Position numbers and translations under genes: made by a program
Notes under the pieces: model-generated
Seen by the model: the letters and a program-made list of their open reading frames with translations, nothing else
Databases searched by the model: none
What the model was told of the DNA's origin: nothing
Assembly (NCBI GenBank): GCA_031410595.1
Contig: JANNZM010000152.1
Span: 23,371-87,370, forward strand
DNA: 64,000 nucleotides
Direction of reading: 5' to 3'
DNA from: JANMCE01 sp031410595
Lineage (GTDB): Bacteria; Actinomycetota; Acidimicrobiia; Acidimicrobiales; Ilumatobacteraceae
Shown here: piece after piece, positions 49,866 through 58,115 of the stretch
How positions within the stretch are numbered: the first letter of the stretch is position 1
Layout: each line of letters begins with the position of its first letter

Positions 49866-51031
49866 ACCGTGACGACCTTGCTCGTCGCGAGGACGACCTT
49901 GCGTTCGTGCGTCGCTCGCTCGCCGATCTCGATGCCGAACGGGCCGCTGGGGATCTGGCTGAGGACGACTACGTCGCTCTGCGCGCCCGGTACGACGCCC
50001 GCCTGGCCGCTCTGACCGATGAGGTCGCCGAAGGTAGGCAGGCACTGCCGACCGCCAAGCCACGCCGGCTGTCTCGGTCACTGGCCCGAATCGGACTGGT
50101 AGGGGCGGTGGCCATCGGTGCCGGGCTTTTTGTGGCCCGATCGGCTGGGCTGCGGCTGCCCTCTGAAGGGGTGACCGGCGGCAACGTGCGCGACACCAAC
50201 CAACTCCTCGTCGAAGCGCGCTCGGCACTCGGCACCGACCGCCCAGCTGCGCTGAAGCGATTCCGACAGGTGCTGGAAACCCAGCCCGACAACGCGGAGG
50301 CTCGCACCTACGCGGCATGGATCACCCGACTCGACACCCGCGACGCCGTCACTGCCGGCACGCTGGACGCCGCCAAGGCCCGCCCCACCTTTGAAGGGGT
50401 CGACACCGAGTTCGACCAGGCCGCAGCCTCGCAGCCGGCACTGGCCGATCCGCACTGCTTCCAAGCCGTCTTGCGTTTTCGTGACCTCGAGGATCCCGTC
50501 CGATCGCGCCAGGCGTATGAGGCCTGCCTGTCGACCAATCCGAACCAAACGGTGCTCGGACTTGTCAGTAAAGTCGGGCCCGAAATCGATGCCGCGCTGG
50601 CCACCAACGCCGACCCAGTCGTCGCCGGCATGGCGCAGGCGCGGGTTGCGCTGGCGGCCGGAGACATCGTTGGGTCGCTCAAGCGGTACGACGACGTCGT
50701 CAAGGTCGACCCGGCCAACCCGTCCGCCGCCACTTGGTCGGCGTGGCTGCAGGCCCGCATCATTTCGACCGCGCTGCAGTCCGGACAGATCTCGCCCGAT
50801 TTCGGCAAGGAAAAACTCGCCAAGGCCGAAGGAACCATTGATGCGGTGCGCGCGGCGTCACCAACGTTTGCCGATGCCGCCTGCGCGAAAGTGGTGTTCG
50901 CTCTCAATCGAGATGACAACCCGGCGGCCGAGGCCGCCGTACCGGCTTGTCGGGTTGGTGTAGCCACACCAGAGATTCGTGACGTTGCGTTGAGCAGCAT
51001 CGTTACACCTGCGGTCACCAGCGTTCCGTAG
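49862..51031 (+). CDS. ccmI: CcmI/CycH-like TPR protein
   Basis: A 389-residue protein beginning with a cytoplasmic coiled coil (LARREDDLAFVRRSLADLDAER, typical of CcmI N-termini), one membrane helix near residues 75-95, and a periplasmic TPR-like helical domain (ALKRFRQVLETQPDNAEARTYAAW; SLKRYDDVVKVDPANPSAATWSAWL). It would bind apocytochrome c for the CcmFH ligase. Three Cys in the periplasmic part are notable. It overlaps ccmH by four bases and ends the operon. Confidence 0.8.
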   Translation: MNRDDLARREDDLAFVRRSLADLDAERAAGDLAEDDYVALRARYDARLAALTDEVAEGRQALPTAKPRRLSRSLARIGLVGAVAIGAGLFVARSAGLRLPSEGVTGGNVRDTNQLLVEARSALGTDRPAALKRFRQVLETQPDNAEARTYAAWITRLDTRDAVTAGTLDAAKARPTFEGVDTEFDQAAASQPALADPHCFQAVLRFRDLEDPVRSRQAYEACLSTNPNQTVLGLVSKVGPEIDAALATNADPVVAGMAQARVALAAGDIVGSLKRYDDVVKVDPANPSAATWSAWLQARIISTALQSGQISPDFGKEKLAKAEGTIDAVRAASPTFADAACAKVVFALNRDDNPAAEAAVPACRVGVATPEIRDVALSSIVTPAVTSVP

Positions 51032-51071
51032 CTCATCCAGGCCCCACGGAATTCGCACGTCCGCGCGTTCG

Positions 51072-51149
51072 GCCCATTCATTCGCGCGATAGGCCCCTTT
51101 TGCCCCCCTTGCGTTCAAGGGTTTGGGGTTATTGCGCGAATGGATGGGC
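51072..51149. repeat. Long inverted repeat after the ccm operon
   Basis: Arms of 16 bases (51072-51087 and 51134-51149) match with one mismatch around a 46-base loop. The loop holds a smaller CCCTTG/CAAGGG hairpin and further C-run/G-run pairing. A perfect 10-bp palindrome ATCGCGCGAT follows at 51153-51162. It starts 40 bases after ccmI and could end the operon's transcript or bind a protein. Confidence 0.5.
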
Positions 51150-51252
51150 GGCATCGCGCGATCGAAGGGTAGGAGCCGAGCGGGACTTGACCGATTCGTG
51201 ATTATTTGTGCGGGCAACACCGCGACGGTGCGTTCTTTCATAGCCTCCGCGG

Positions 51253-52413
51253 GTGAGTTCCGAGTGGCCGAGCCCTGAGATAACACCTGCAGCCGAGTCA
51301 TCGGTTGGCCCCGCCCTCGCCGCGTTTGCGCACCTGCATGGACTCCAATCCGGATACGTTCCCCCGATCTTGTCCGACGACACACCGGCTGGACCTCCGC
51401 AACCGTCCTATCCTGAGCCGACGGGTCAGGCCCAGCCCGCCTTTCAGCCGCACCCGTCGCAGCAACATCCCGGCCACCCCCACGTTGCTCAGCCCAATGG
51501 TGCGCAGTGGCAACCCCACGCATACCCTCCACAGCCGTATAGCTATGCCGAGCAACAGCCTGCAACCCAGCCGTATCCCTACGGTTCGCCGTACAGCGGG
51601 CAACCTCACATGACGCAGCCCCGTCCCGGCCTGCAGGTGCCCGGTCAGCCCCCGGCTTACGGGCACCCCGCTCCGCAGCCGTATCTGCCGCAGCCGTACG
51701 CGCCAGCGGCCGGGTACGGTCACATGCCGCCGCATGGGGCCGCGCAACCGTACGGTGTGCCCGCGCCGCACTACACCGACCCGGCACAGTCGTTGCAGAT
51801 GCAACAATATGGATATGCACCTCACGCGGGCTACGCCATGCAGCCCGGCTATCCAACGCACGCCCCTCAGCCGGCACAACCCGCTCCGTACCCGGTGGCG
51901 CCGCAGCAGGCGCAGGCGGCGGTTCATTTTGCCGCGCCGCAGCAAGTGGTGTCAGCTGCCACACAGCTGACGGAAAGGTTCACCGTACAACCGCCGTTCA
52001 CGCCGGGTTACAGCGTTCAGCCGCCTCGGGCGCTCCTGTGCTCGGCCGACGACCTCGGCGCGAAGAAGGCCTGGCAGGTAAGCGACGATGCTCCCCGCTA
52101 CGCGCCGCCCGGATCGTCGGAGGCTGACCTGGATCCGTTTGGATTGGCAGCGCTTCCCGAGCAGGCGACCTACCACGGCCCGAAGGAACTGCCGAGTGAA
52201 GCGGTGTACGCCCTGCTGTTCGGACTCTGCAGCCTGCTGCTGTTTCCGTTGGCCTTCCTCGGCTTCGTCCGCGCCCGTCGAGCCGGATCCATGATCGATG
52301 CCGCGCCCAGTCGCTTTCGGGGTCGGCTCGTCGTGCTGCTTGGCCTTTTTCTGAACCTGGCCTGCCCGATCCTGTCTGTTGCGGCCGGCGCCTACCTCCT
52401 CGGCCTTCTTTGA
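51253..52413 (+). CDS. Pro/Gln/Tyr/His-rich protein with C-terminal membrane helices (DUF4190-like end)
   Basis: A 386-residue protein. Residues about 35-240 are low complexity, dominated by Pro, Gln, Tyr, Ala and His (units such as PQPYLPQPYAP and MQPGYPTHAPQP), and likely disordered. After a short folded part the last 80 residues contain two membrane helices (EAVYALLFGLCSLLLFPLAFLGFV and LVVLLGLFLNLACPILSVAAGAYLL), like DUF4190 proteins. GTG 51253 is the start. The Pro-rich tail would face the cytoplasm and could bind partners or phase-separate (inference). No specific function known. Confidence 0.72.
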   Translation: MSSEWPSPEITPAAESSVGPALAAFAHLHGLQSGYVPPILSDDTPAGPPQPSYPEPTGQAQPAFQPHPSQQHPGHPHVAQPNGAQWQPHAYPPQPYSYAEQQPATQPYPYGSPYSGQPHMTQPRPGLQVPGQPPAYGHPAPQPYLPQPYAPAAGYGHMPPHGAAQPYGVPAPHYTDPAQSLQMQQYGYAPHAGYAMQPGYPTHAPQPAQPAPYPVAPQQAQAAVHFAAPQQVVSAATQLTERFTVQPPFTPGYSVQPPRALLCSADDLGAKKAWQVSDDAPRYAPPGSSEADLDPFGLAALPEQATYHGPKELPSEAVYALLFGLCSLLLFPLAFLGFVRARRAGSMIDAAPSRFRGRLVVLLGLFLNLACPILSVAAGAYLLGLL

Positions 52414-52419
52414 ACGACG

Positions 52420-52869
52420 TTAGAGCCGGAACGAAGAGCCCTTCGTCATTTGGCCGTTGGTGCGTTCGAGCACCCAGACCGATCCCTTGCTCCAGTTCTC
52501 GGCACCGTTGATGGTGAGACCGCGCCGGACGAGGGCTTGCATCACGTCGGGTATGAGGTCTCCGTGACTGCACAACACCGAGCCGTCGGGCAGTTGATCC
52601 AGCAGCTGGAGCACCGGTTCGAAGGGAGCACCCTCGGACAACTGAAATGTGTTTTCGAGCCCCAGTCCGGTTGCCTCAGCCAGCGGGGCCAAGGTCTGAC
52701 GGCACCGGGCGAAAGGACTGGTCAGAAGCCGGGTCACAGTGATGTCCGCCAGGTACTTCACCAGCGCCTTGGCCTGGGCATGGCCGTCGGCCGAGAGCGA
52801 TCGTTCCCGGTCAAGGGGCCCGAACTCACGGTGTCCAGCTTTTGCATGTCGAACGAGAAACAACGCCAT
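52420..52869 (-). CDS. SixA-like histidine phosphatase
   Basis: A 149-residue histidine phosphatase (phosphoglycerate mutase fold). The catalytic motif is LVRHAKAGHREFGP, with a second Arg in TSPFARCRQTL and His in LCSHGDLIPD. The compact length matches SixA, which dephosphorylates phosphohistidine or small phosphate esters. ATG 52869 (MALFLVRHAKAG) is chosen over a start nine residues earlier. It converges with the Pro-rich protein gene with only six bases between. Confidence 0.88.
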   Translation of the reverse strand: MALFLVRHAKAGHREFGPLDRERSLSADGHAQAKALVKYLADITVTRLLTSPFARCRQTLAPLAEATGLGLENTFQLSEGAPFEPVLQLLDQLPDGSVLCSHGDLIPDVMQALVRRGLTINGAENWSKGSVWVLERTNGQMTKGSSFRL

Positions 52870-52985
52870 CAACTCCGACTTTAGGCGAAGCTGCATGTCT
52901 GAGTTAGAGGGCGTGGCTCAAGTGATGCACAAGCCGTTCTGTGACGGATCAGGGATTGTGCAGACCTGTCACGTAGGCTCGCCCC

Positions 52986-53885
52986 GTGCGTTCGTTGCGA
53001 CTCGCTACGCGTGGAAGCGAGCAAGCCAAAGCCCAGTCCGAGGCGGTCGCCGCTCAACTGGCCGCCATCACCGGGTTACCTGTCGAGCTGGCCTTTGTGG
53101 AAACCATGGGTGATCTTGTGCGCGACCGGTCTATTGCCGAGATAGGTGGTCAAGGCGTTTTCGTGAAGGAAGTACAGCGCGCCGTGCTCGATGGACATGC
53201 TGACATCGCCGTGCACTCGGCCAAAGATCTGCCGTCGTCATTCCACACCGAGGGGCTGATGTTGGCCTGCGTCCCCGAACGTGGCGACGCCCGTGATGCG
53301 TTGGTCGGACACACACTCGCGTCCCTCCCGCACGGAGGCGTGGTAGCCACGGGCTCGCAGCGCCGCCAGTCGCAACTCGCTCGCATGCGCCCCGACCTCG
53401 TGTTCGTTGGGCTACGTGGCAACATCCCGACCCGGGTCGCCAAGGCCGACCAACCCGGCATCGACGCATCGCTGGTTGCGGTGACCGGTGCTCGCTGGGT
53501 CGGGCTCGAGCATCGCCTCGCGTACCTCTTCACCGTCGGCGAGATGGTGCCGCAAATCGGCCAGGGCGCCATGGCCATCGAATGCCGCGTCAGCGACCAT
53601 GCGACCCGCGAGGCGCTTGCGTTGCTTGAGCACGCGGCAAGCCGTCGCGCCGTTGACTCCGAGCGTGCCTTTCTTGCTCATCTGGGTGGCGGTTGCGAGT
53701 TGCCGGTGGGCGCCCACGCTGCGGTCGACGTGCACGGGGTCATAACCATTACGGGCGTGATCGCATCGCTCGATGGACGACAGCTCTTTCGCGAAACGAT
53801 GTCCGGTGACGACGTGACCATCGGCGCCAACCTCGCCGCGTCGCTGCTGGCGGCGGGCGCGTCTGAACTACTTGCGGCTGGCTGA
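52986..53885 (+). CDS. hemC: Hydroxymethylbilane synthase (porphobilinogen deaminase)
   Basis: A 299-residue enzyme that polymerises four porphobilinogen units into hydroxymethylbilane in heme synthesis. SLRLATRGSEQAKAQ, AVHSAKDLP with the catalytic Asp (residue 81), GSQRRQSQL and LRGNIPTRVAK are visible. Cys237 in GGGCELPVGAHA carries the dipyrromethane cofactor. The GTG start follows a short leader. Other hem genes are not in the window, but heme supply fits the neighbouring ccm operon. It overlaps the transglutaminase gene by 18 bases at the 3' end. Confidence 0.94.
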   Translation: MRSLRLATRGSEQAKAQSEAVAAQLAAITGLPVELAFVETMGDLVRDRSIAEIGGQGVFVKEVQRAVLDGHADIAVHSAKDLPSSFHTEGLMLACVPERGDARDALVGHTLASLPHGGVVATGSQRRQSQLARMRPDLVFVGLRGNIPTRVAKADQPGIDASLVAVTGARWVGLEHRLAYLFTVGEMVPQIGQGAMAIECRVSDHATREALALLEHAASRRAVDSERAFLAHLGGGCELPVGAHAAVDVHGVITITGVIASLDGRQLFRETMSGDDVTIGANLAASLLAAGASELLAAG

Positions 53886-56039
53886 CACCGTTTCGCTCGC
53901 TCGCCGCAACAGTTCGTCGGCGAACGCTCTTGTCGGGTCGGGTACTTGGGTGTCGGAGTAGGCGGCCTGATCAAGCGCGGCAAACGCAACATCCCAGTCG
54001 GTGCCGACGAAGCCGACCGCCTCGGCGAACGAGCGTGCTGTTTGTCCGGCCGCTCGATGATGTCCGGCCTTACGCCCGATGTGGTCGAGTCGGTCGTTCC
54101 ACACCATCGGCCAACTGCGAGCAGCGAGCGCCTGGCGACGTCGGTACAGGCGGCGAACAATCCAGGCGATGAAGCCAACGCCGGCCAGGAGCCCGGCGCC
54201 CAACACCACGCGACCGACGGCCGATAAGACCGGGCCGAGTCGGCTGGCGAGGAAGTCGGTAAGACCGTTGCGGGCAAGCGGAACCTGGCCGTCATCGGCG
54301 AAAGGAACGTTCGCGGTGGGGTCAAAGGTGAGCCATCCCACGCCAGGGAAGTAGATCTCCGCCCATGCATGCGCGTCGCTGGCCTTCACTTCGTAGAGAC
54401 CCGTGAAGGGGTTGCGTTCACCTGACGCATACCCGACGCCGAGTCGGGCCGGCACACCCAAGCTGCGCATCATGACGACGAGCGAGCTGGCAATCTGTTC
54501 GCAGAACCCCACCTTGTCGGTGAAGAGAAAGTGGTCGACCGCGTCGGTGTTGGCGGGCAGCGACGGGATGTCGATCGAGTAGGTGGTGTTCTTCCCCAAC
54601 CAGTCCTCGATCGCCTGCACCTTGCCGAGCAACGACGGTGATGATGAGGTGACCGATGCCGCGAGGTCAGCGACGCGTGCGGGCATATCGGCGGGCAGCT
54701 GGGTGTACACCGTCCGGGCCGGCTGCCCGAGCCCTTGCCCCGCAAGCAACGGGTTGAACGTGAGAGCCGCGAGCGCGGCCGGGTCGGCCGGCGGTCGCTT
54801 GCTGACCACGGTGTAGACCGCTCCGGTTCCGAGGGACACGCCCGATCGAATGGTGCCATCAGGAAGCACGAGGACGGACTTGTCGGGGAAGTAAAGTTTG
54901 CTGGCCGACGCGGCGCCGAAGATCAGATTCGGACCGGGCTTTTCGACGTAGACGGTCTGGATAAACTCGTTCGAGTCGTCCATCTGAACGGCACCCTCGA
55001 AGACCGGCAGATCGATGGCGCCGTCGCCGTTGACCACCTTGGTCTTATCGCTGCTGGCGGTCCATCGGCGGCCGTCCCAGTGATCGAAACTCTGACCCCG
55101 CCAGAAGCCGGGCTTGCTGGCCCGCACCTTCATGACGATGGTGTCGTCGGGCCGTCCGCGCGCAGCTGTGTCCATCTCGGTAGAAAAACCGACGTATCCG
55201 AAGCTGGCTCGAGGCGTGTCGCCGCCCTTACCGGTCGAGGTCGGATCATTTGCGTTGCCGTTGCCATCTCCGTTGCCGCCGAGGGATGGATTCACCAACC
55301 CGCCTCCGGGGATGCGATCAACGTTGGGAAGGCTGGCGGGGAACGTGAACGCCCGCGCCGTGCCCGAAGCAGGAAGGAAGAGAAAGATCAGGCCAGCGAC
55401 CGCAAACGAAGTGGCCAGCGTGAGGCCAAGCGACGTTGCCAGGGCTCGGCTGGGCATCGCCCGCCACCGTGCAGGTGGCGCTGCCACTTGGGTGGGTCGG
55501 GGTAGCTCAGCGAGTTCGCTGCGGTGCATAAGAGCCAGAGCCGACACCGCGGCTGCGCCCCAGAGGCCGAGGCTGATGGCGTAATCACTGGCGATGGACA
55601 GCACGCCGCCCACGCCGATCAGCACGGTCGACGCAGCAAGCGAGAACCGCAGATCGCGTCGGGCCGGTACGTCGAACGAGTGAAGGAGCTGCGTCCACAA
55701 GAACAGCTCGGCGAGGGGCCGCTGCGCCGCTGCAGCGTTCTGGCCGATGCCGCCCAGTTGGCTCACGAAGTGCGCGGATGCCGCCAGCATTCCGACCGCG
55801 AGGAACATCTTCACGACAAAGCCCGGCCGGAAACGAGCGTAGTACGAGAACGCAAAGGCGACGACGAGTCCGGCTGGAAGTGCGTAGCGAATGGACGGCG
55901 TACCGACGTCTTGCTGCAGGGTGGCGTTGGCCGCAATCAACACGGCGAACAGCGTTGCGACGCGGACCGCACCGCTGGCCTCCGGCGCGCCCTTGGCGTT
56001 AGCCGACTTCACCGACCGGGCGAGCGACACGATACTCAT
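53868..56039 (-). CDS. TgpA-type membrane transglutaminase-like protein (DUF3488-transglutaminase-DUF4129)
   Basis: A 723-residue protein. The N-terminal third has about six membrane helices (DUF3488-like), followed by an extracytoplasmic region and a transglutaminase core with an intact triad: Cys513 in VGFCEQIASS, His557 in SDAHAWAEIYFPG and Asp573 in LTFDPTANV. A last helix and a cytoplasmic DUF4129-like tail (LRRASETVSASRK end) complete it. Such proteins stand with MoxR and DUF58 genes, as here, and probably act on cell-surface proteins as transamidases or proteases. ATG overlaps the DUF58 stop by four bases. Confidence 0.88.
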   Translation of the reverse strand: MSIVSLARSVKSANAKGAPEASGAVRVATLFAVLIAANATLQQDVGTPSIRYALPAGLVVAFAFSYYARFRPGFVVKMFLAVGMLAASAHFVSQLGGIGQNAAAAQRPLAELFLWTQLLHSFDVPARRDLRFSLAASTVLIGVGGVLSIASDYAISLGLWGAAAVSALALMHRSELAELPRPTQVAAPPARWRAMPSRALATSLGLTLATSFAVAGLIFLFLPASGTARAFTFPASLPNVDRIPGGGLVNPSLGGNGDGNGNANDPTSTGKGGDTPRASFGYVGFSTEMDTAARGRPDDTIVMKVRASKPGFWRGQSFDHWDGRRWTASSDKTKVVNGDGAIDLPVFEGAVQMDDSNEFIQTVYVEKPGPNLIFGAASASKLYFPDKSVLVLPDGTIRSGVSLGTGAVYTVVSKRPPADPAALAALTFNPLLAGQGLGQPARTVYTQLPADMPARVADLAASVTSSSPSLLGKVQAIEDWLGKNTTYSIDIPSLPANTDAVDHFLFTDKVGFCEQIASSLVVMMRSLGVPARLGVGYASGERNPFTGLYEVKASDAHAWAEIYFPGVGWLTFDPTANVPFADDGQVPLARNGLTDFLASRLGPVLSAVGRVVLGAGLLAGVGFIAWIVRRLYRRRQALAARSWPMVWNDRLDHIGRKAGHHRAAGQTARSFAEAVGFVGTDWDVAFAALDQAAYSDTQVPDPTRAFADELLRRASETVSASRK

Positions 56040-56884
56040 GCCGCAACTCCCTTCTGCGGGTATACCGGGCCGACCACGGCGCGGGCCAGACGGCGGCTCA
56101 CTTCGAGCGGGCTGGTAACGGAACCGGTCACCGGTCCGCTCGGTTCGGCGGTGATCAGTACGACCGCGGCACCGCGCTTCAGGGCGGCAAGAGCGAGACC
56201 AGCAGCGCGCGACACGGTGGGTTCGACGGCAACCTCAGGGCCCACGAGGTCAACCACGATCACCACAGGTGCGACCGTCACGCCGTCGGTTTCCCGAATC
56301 ATCATCTCGCCGGTTCGCGCCGTTGCCGGCCAGTGCAGCTTGCGGCTGCTGTCGCCGGCCACGTAAGCGCGTATACCGCGCAGGTCCTCCTCGCCAACAT
56401 CGGGTATTGGGGCTGCGTCGGCCAACTCGACATCGGTGGGAAACGGTCCGACTTCGAGCGGCGCCGCCAGTTTGATAACGCAGGTCTTCCTCCACTCCAC
56501 CATGCCGAGCGGTGACGATGTGCGGAGCTCGACGGCCAGCCGGGCGAACACCCCCCGCTTGGCGGGCCGGGTGAAGAACGTGCCCTTCGTGGCATGGAAC
56601 TGACCGGTTCCGAGGTCGGGGATGTCGGCAACCAGGCCGGATTTCGCGTCGATGTCCAATGGGACGGCAAGCGAGACAGTGCCGTCGGTCGGTACATGAA
56701 TGCTGATGCCGGCGCGGGCCAGTCGCACCATTGGCAGGAAGGCACCTGCGAGCACCGAGCCGAGCAGCGCGGCCACCAGAACGGTGGCCCAACCGCTTCC
56801 GCTCGTACGGCTGATGCCGAAGAAGGCGAGCGCGAGCGCGGTCAGGATGAGCGCCGGTGCCTTGACTCGGCTGGGGCGCAGCAT
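56036..56884 (-). CDS. DUF58 (VWA-like) membrane protein
   Basis: A 282-residue protein with two N-terminal membrane helices (APALILTALALAFFGIS and WATVLVAALLGSVLAGAFL) and the DUF58 core GIRAYVAGDSSRKLHWPATARTGEMMIRE. The following VVIVVDLVGPE strand resembles a von Willebrand A metal site. It is the usual partner of MoxR ATPases. ATG 56884 begins two bases before the end of moxR is cleared, and the stop overlaps the transglutaminase start. Confidence 0.88.
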   Translation of the reverse strand: MLRPSRVKAPALILTALALAFFGISRTSGSGWATVLVAALLGSVLAGAFLPMVRLARAGISIHVPTDGTVSLAVPLDIDAKSGLVADIPDLGTGQFHATKGTFFTRPAKRGVFARLAVELRTSSPLGMVEWRKTCVIKLAAPLEVGPFPTDVELADAAPIPDVGEEDLRGIRAYVAGDSSRKLHWPATARTGEMMIRETDGVTVAPVVIVVDLVGPEVAVEPTVSRAAGLALAALKRGAAVVLITAEPSGPVTGSVTSPLEVSRRLARAVVGPVYPQKGVAA

Positions 56885-56885
56885 G

Positions 56886-57863
56886 TCAGCCCCGCGGTAC
56901 GGGAACGTTGGCCAGAATTTCGCTGATTGTCGTGCGGCTGATCTCCAGACCGGGACCACTGCGCATCACCAGGCGGTGGGCCAACACCGAAGGCGCCATG
57001 GCTTGCACGTCGTCGGGAGTGACGAAGTAGCGCCCCTGCAGCCCCGCCCATGCCTTGGCTGCGTGCAGCAGCGCCTGGCTGCCTCGGGGGCTCTGGCCGA
57101 GGCGGACGTTGGGATGTTCACGCGTCTGGGCGCCGATGGCAACGACGTAGTCGACGACCTTCTCCACGGCCTGCACGGCGCGAACGGCCCGCTGCGCTTC
57201 CACGAGTTGCGCCATGGTGACAACCGCGCCCAGATCGTCGAGGTGGTCGCTGCCGCCGAGACCGAGCAGCAGATCGCGCTCGGCGACAGCGCCGGGGTGA
57301 CCGAGTTCAAGCACCGTTGCGAAGCGGTCGCGCTGACCTTCCACCAGGGCGAAGGTGCCGGCATGGTCGAACGGGTTTTGGGTGGCGATCACGAAGAACG
57401 GATCGGGCAGTGCGTATGTCTTGCCGTCGACGGTGATCTGTGACTCGGCCATGGCTTCAAGCAGCGCCGATTGGGTTCGTGGCGTTGATCGGTTCAGTTC
57501 GTCAATCAGCACGACGTTGGCGAAGAGCGGTCCGGGCCGGAAATTCCAGGCACCCGTCGACGGTTCGAATACGGCAACGCCGGTGAGCTCGGAGGGCAGG
57601 AGGTCGGCGGTTCCCTGTACCCGTCGAAACTGTCCACCGATCGATCGGGCCAGCGCCTTGGCCAGCGTGGTCTTGCCCTGACCGGGAAGGTCCTCGATCA
57701 ACAGGTGGCCACCAGCCAGCAGCGTGACCACGGCGAGCCGCACGGCATCGGGCGTACCCTTCATGATCCGTTCGATGTTGGTGACGAGAGCACCACCAAC
57801 CTCGGCTACAAGTGGCGTCGCTAGCTCAGTCGTCGTCAACACCCCACGTGCATCGGCAGCCAT
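56886..57863 (-). CDS. MoxR-family AAA+ ATPase
   Basis: A 325-residue AAA+ chaperone-like ATPase. Walker A is EDLPGQGKTTLAKALA, Walker B VVLIDELNRSTPRTQSALLEAM, sensor 1 VIATQNPFDHAGTF, and the C-terminal lid carries SPRGSQALLHAAKAW. It probably remodels or activates the DUF58 and transglutaminase proteins encoded directly downstream in the same operon. The N-terminal start from ATG 57863 has normal length. Confidence 0.93.
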   Translation of the reverse strand: MAADARGVLTTTELATPLVAEVGGALVTNIERIMKGTPDAVRLAVVTLLAGGHLLIEDLPGQGKTTLAKALARSIGGQFRRVQGTADLLPSELTGVAVFEPSTGAWNFRPGPLFANVVLIDELNRSTPRTQSALLEAMAESQITVDGKTYALPDPFFVIATQNPFDHAGTFALVEGQRDRFATVLELGHPGAVAERDLLLGLGGSDHLDDLGAVVTMAQLVEAQRAVRAVQAVEKVVDYVVAIGAQTREHPNVRLGQSPRGSQALLHAAKAWAGLQGRYFVTPDDVQAMAPSVLAHRLVMRSGPGLEISRTTISEILANVPVPRG

Positions 57864-57953
57864 CGCTCGACTGTGAACATCGCGTCAGTTCCTTGATCGA
57901 CCGTTAACGGACCGGCGAGCCACCTGTCACGCAAGGGCGAGGCCCCTTTGCCC

Positions 57954-58115
57954 GAAGCCCGGCTTAGCCTGGACTTCATGGATGGTCCGAAGCGAATGAC
58001 GGATTGTCCGAGCGAAGCGAGTCTGAGCGCCGAGGGAGAACGGCGAAGCCGGGCTTCAGTAGGCTCGAAGAGTCGCCATTGCGTAGCAAACGGTAGCGAG
58101 CAAGCGAGGCATGTT
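57954..58115. repeat. Repeat-like insertion flanked by duplicated start region
   Basis: A 13-base sequence ATGGATGGTCCGA at 57978-57990 recurs as ATGGAAGGTCCGA at 58116-58128, the start of the alternative-oxidase-like gene. A 12-bp inverted repeat (57954-57965 and 58046-58057) and GAGCGAAGCGAG/GTAGCGAGCAAGCG units lie in the region, one of which matches 17275-17290 exactly in reverse. The 138-base offset keeps the reading frame open from 57948. Confidence 0.5.

Noticed and set aside
50858..51964. Minus-strand frame of 368 codons over ccmI and the Pro-rich protein
   Set aside because: It crosses a gene boundary and a structured spacer, with no recognisable domain.
57948..58115. N-terminal 56-residue extension of the alternative-oxidase-like protein
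   Set aside because: The frame is open, but the sequence is repeat-derived and unlike AOX; the second copy of the duplicated start (58116) is the simpler start. It is kept as an alternative.
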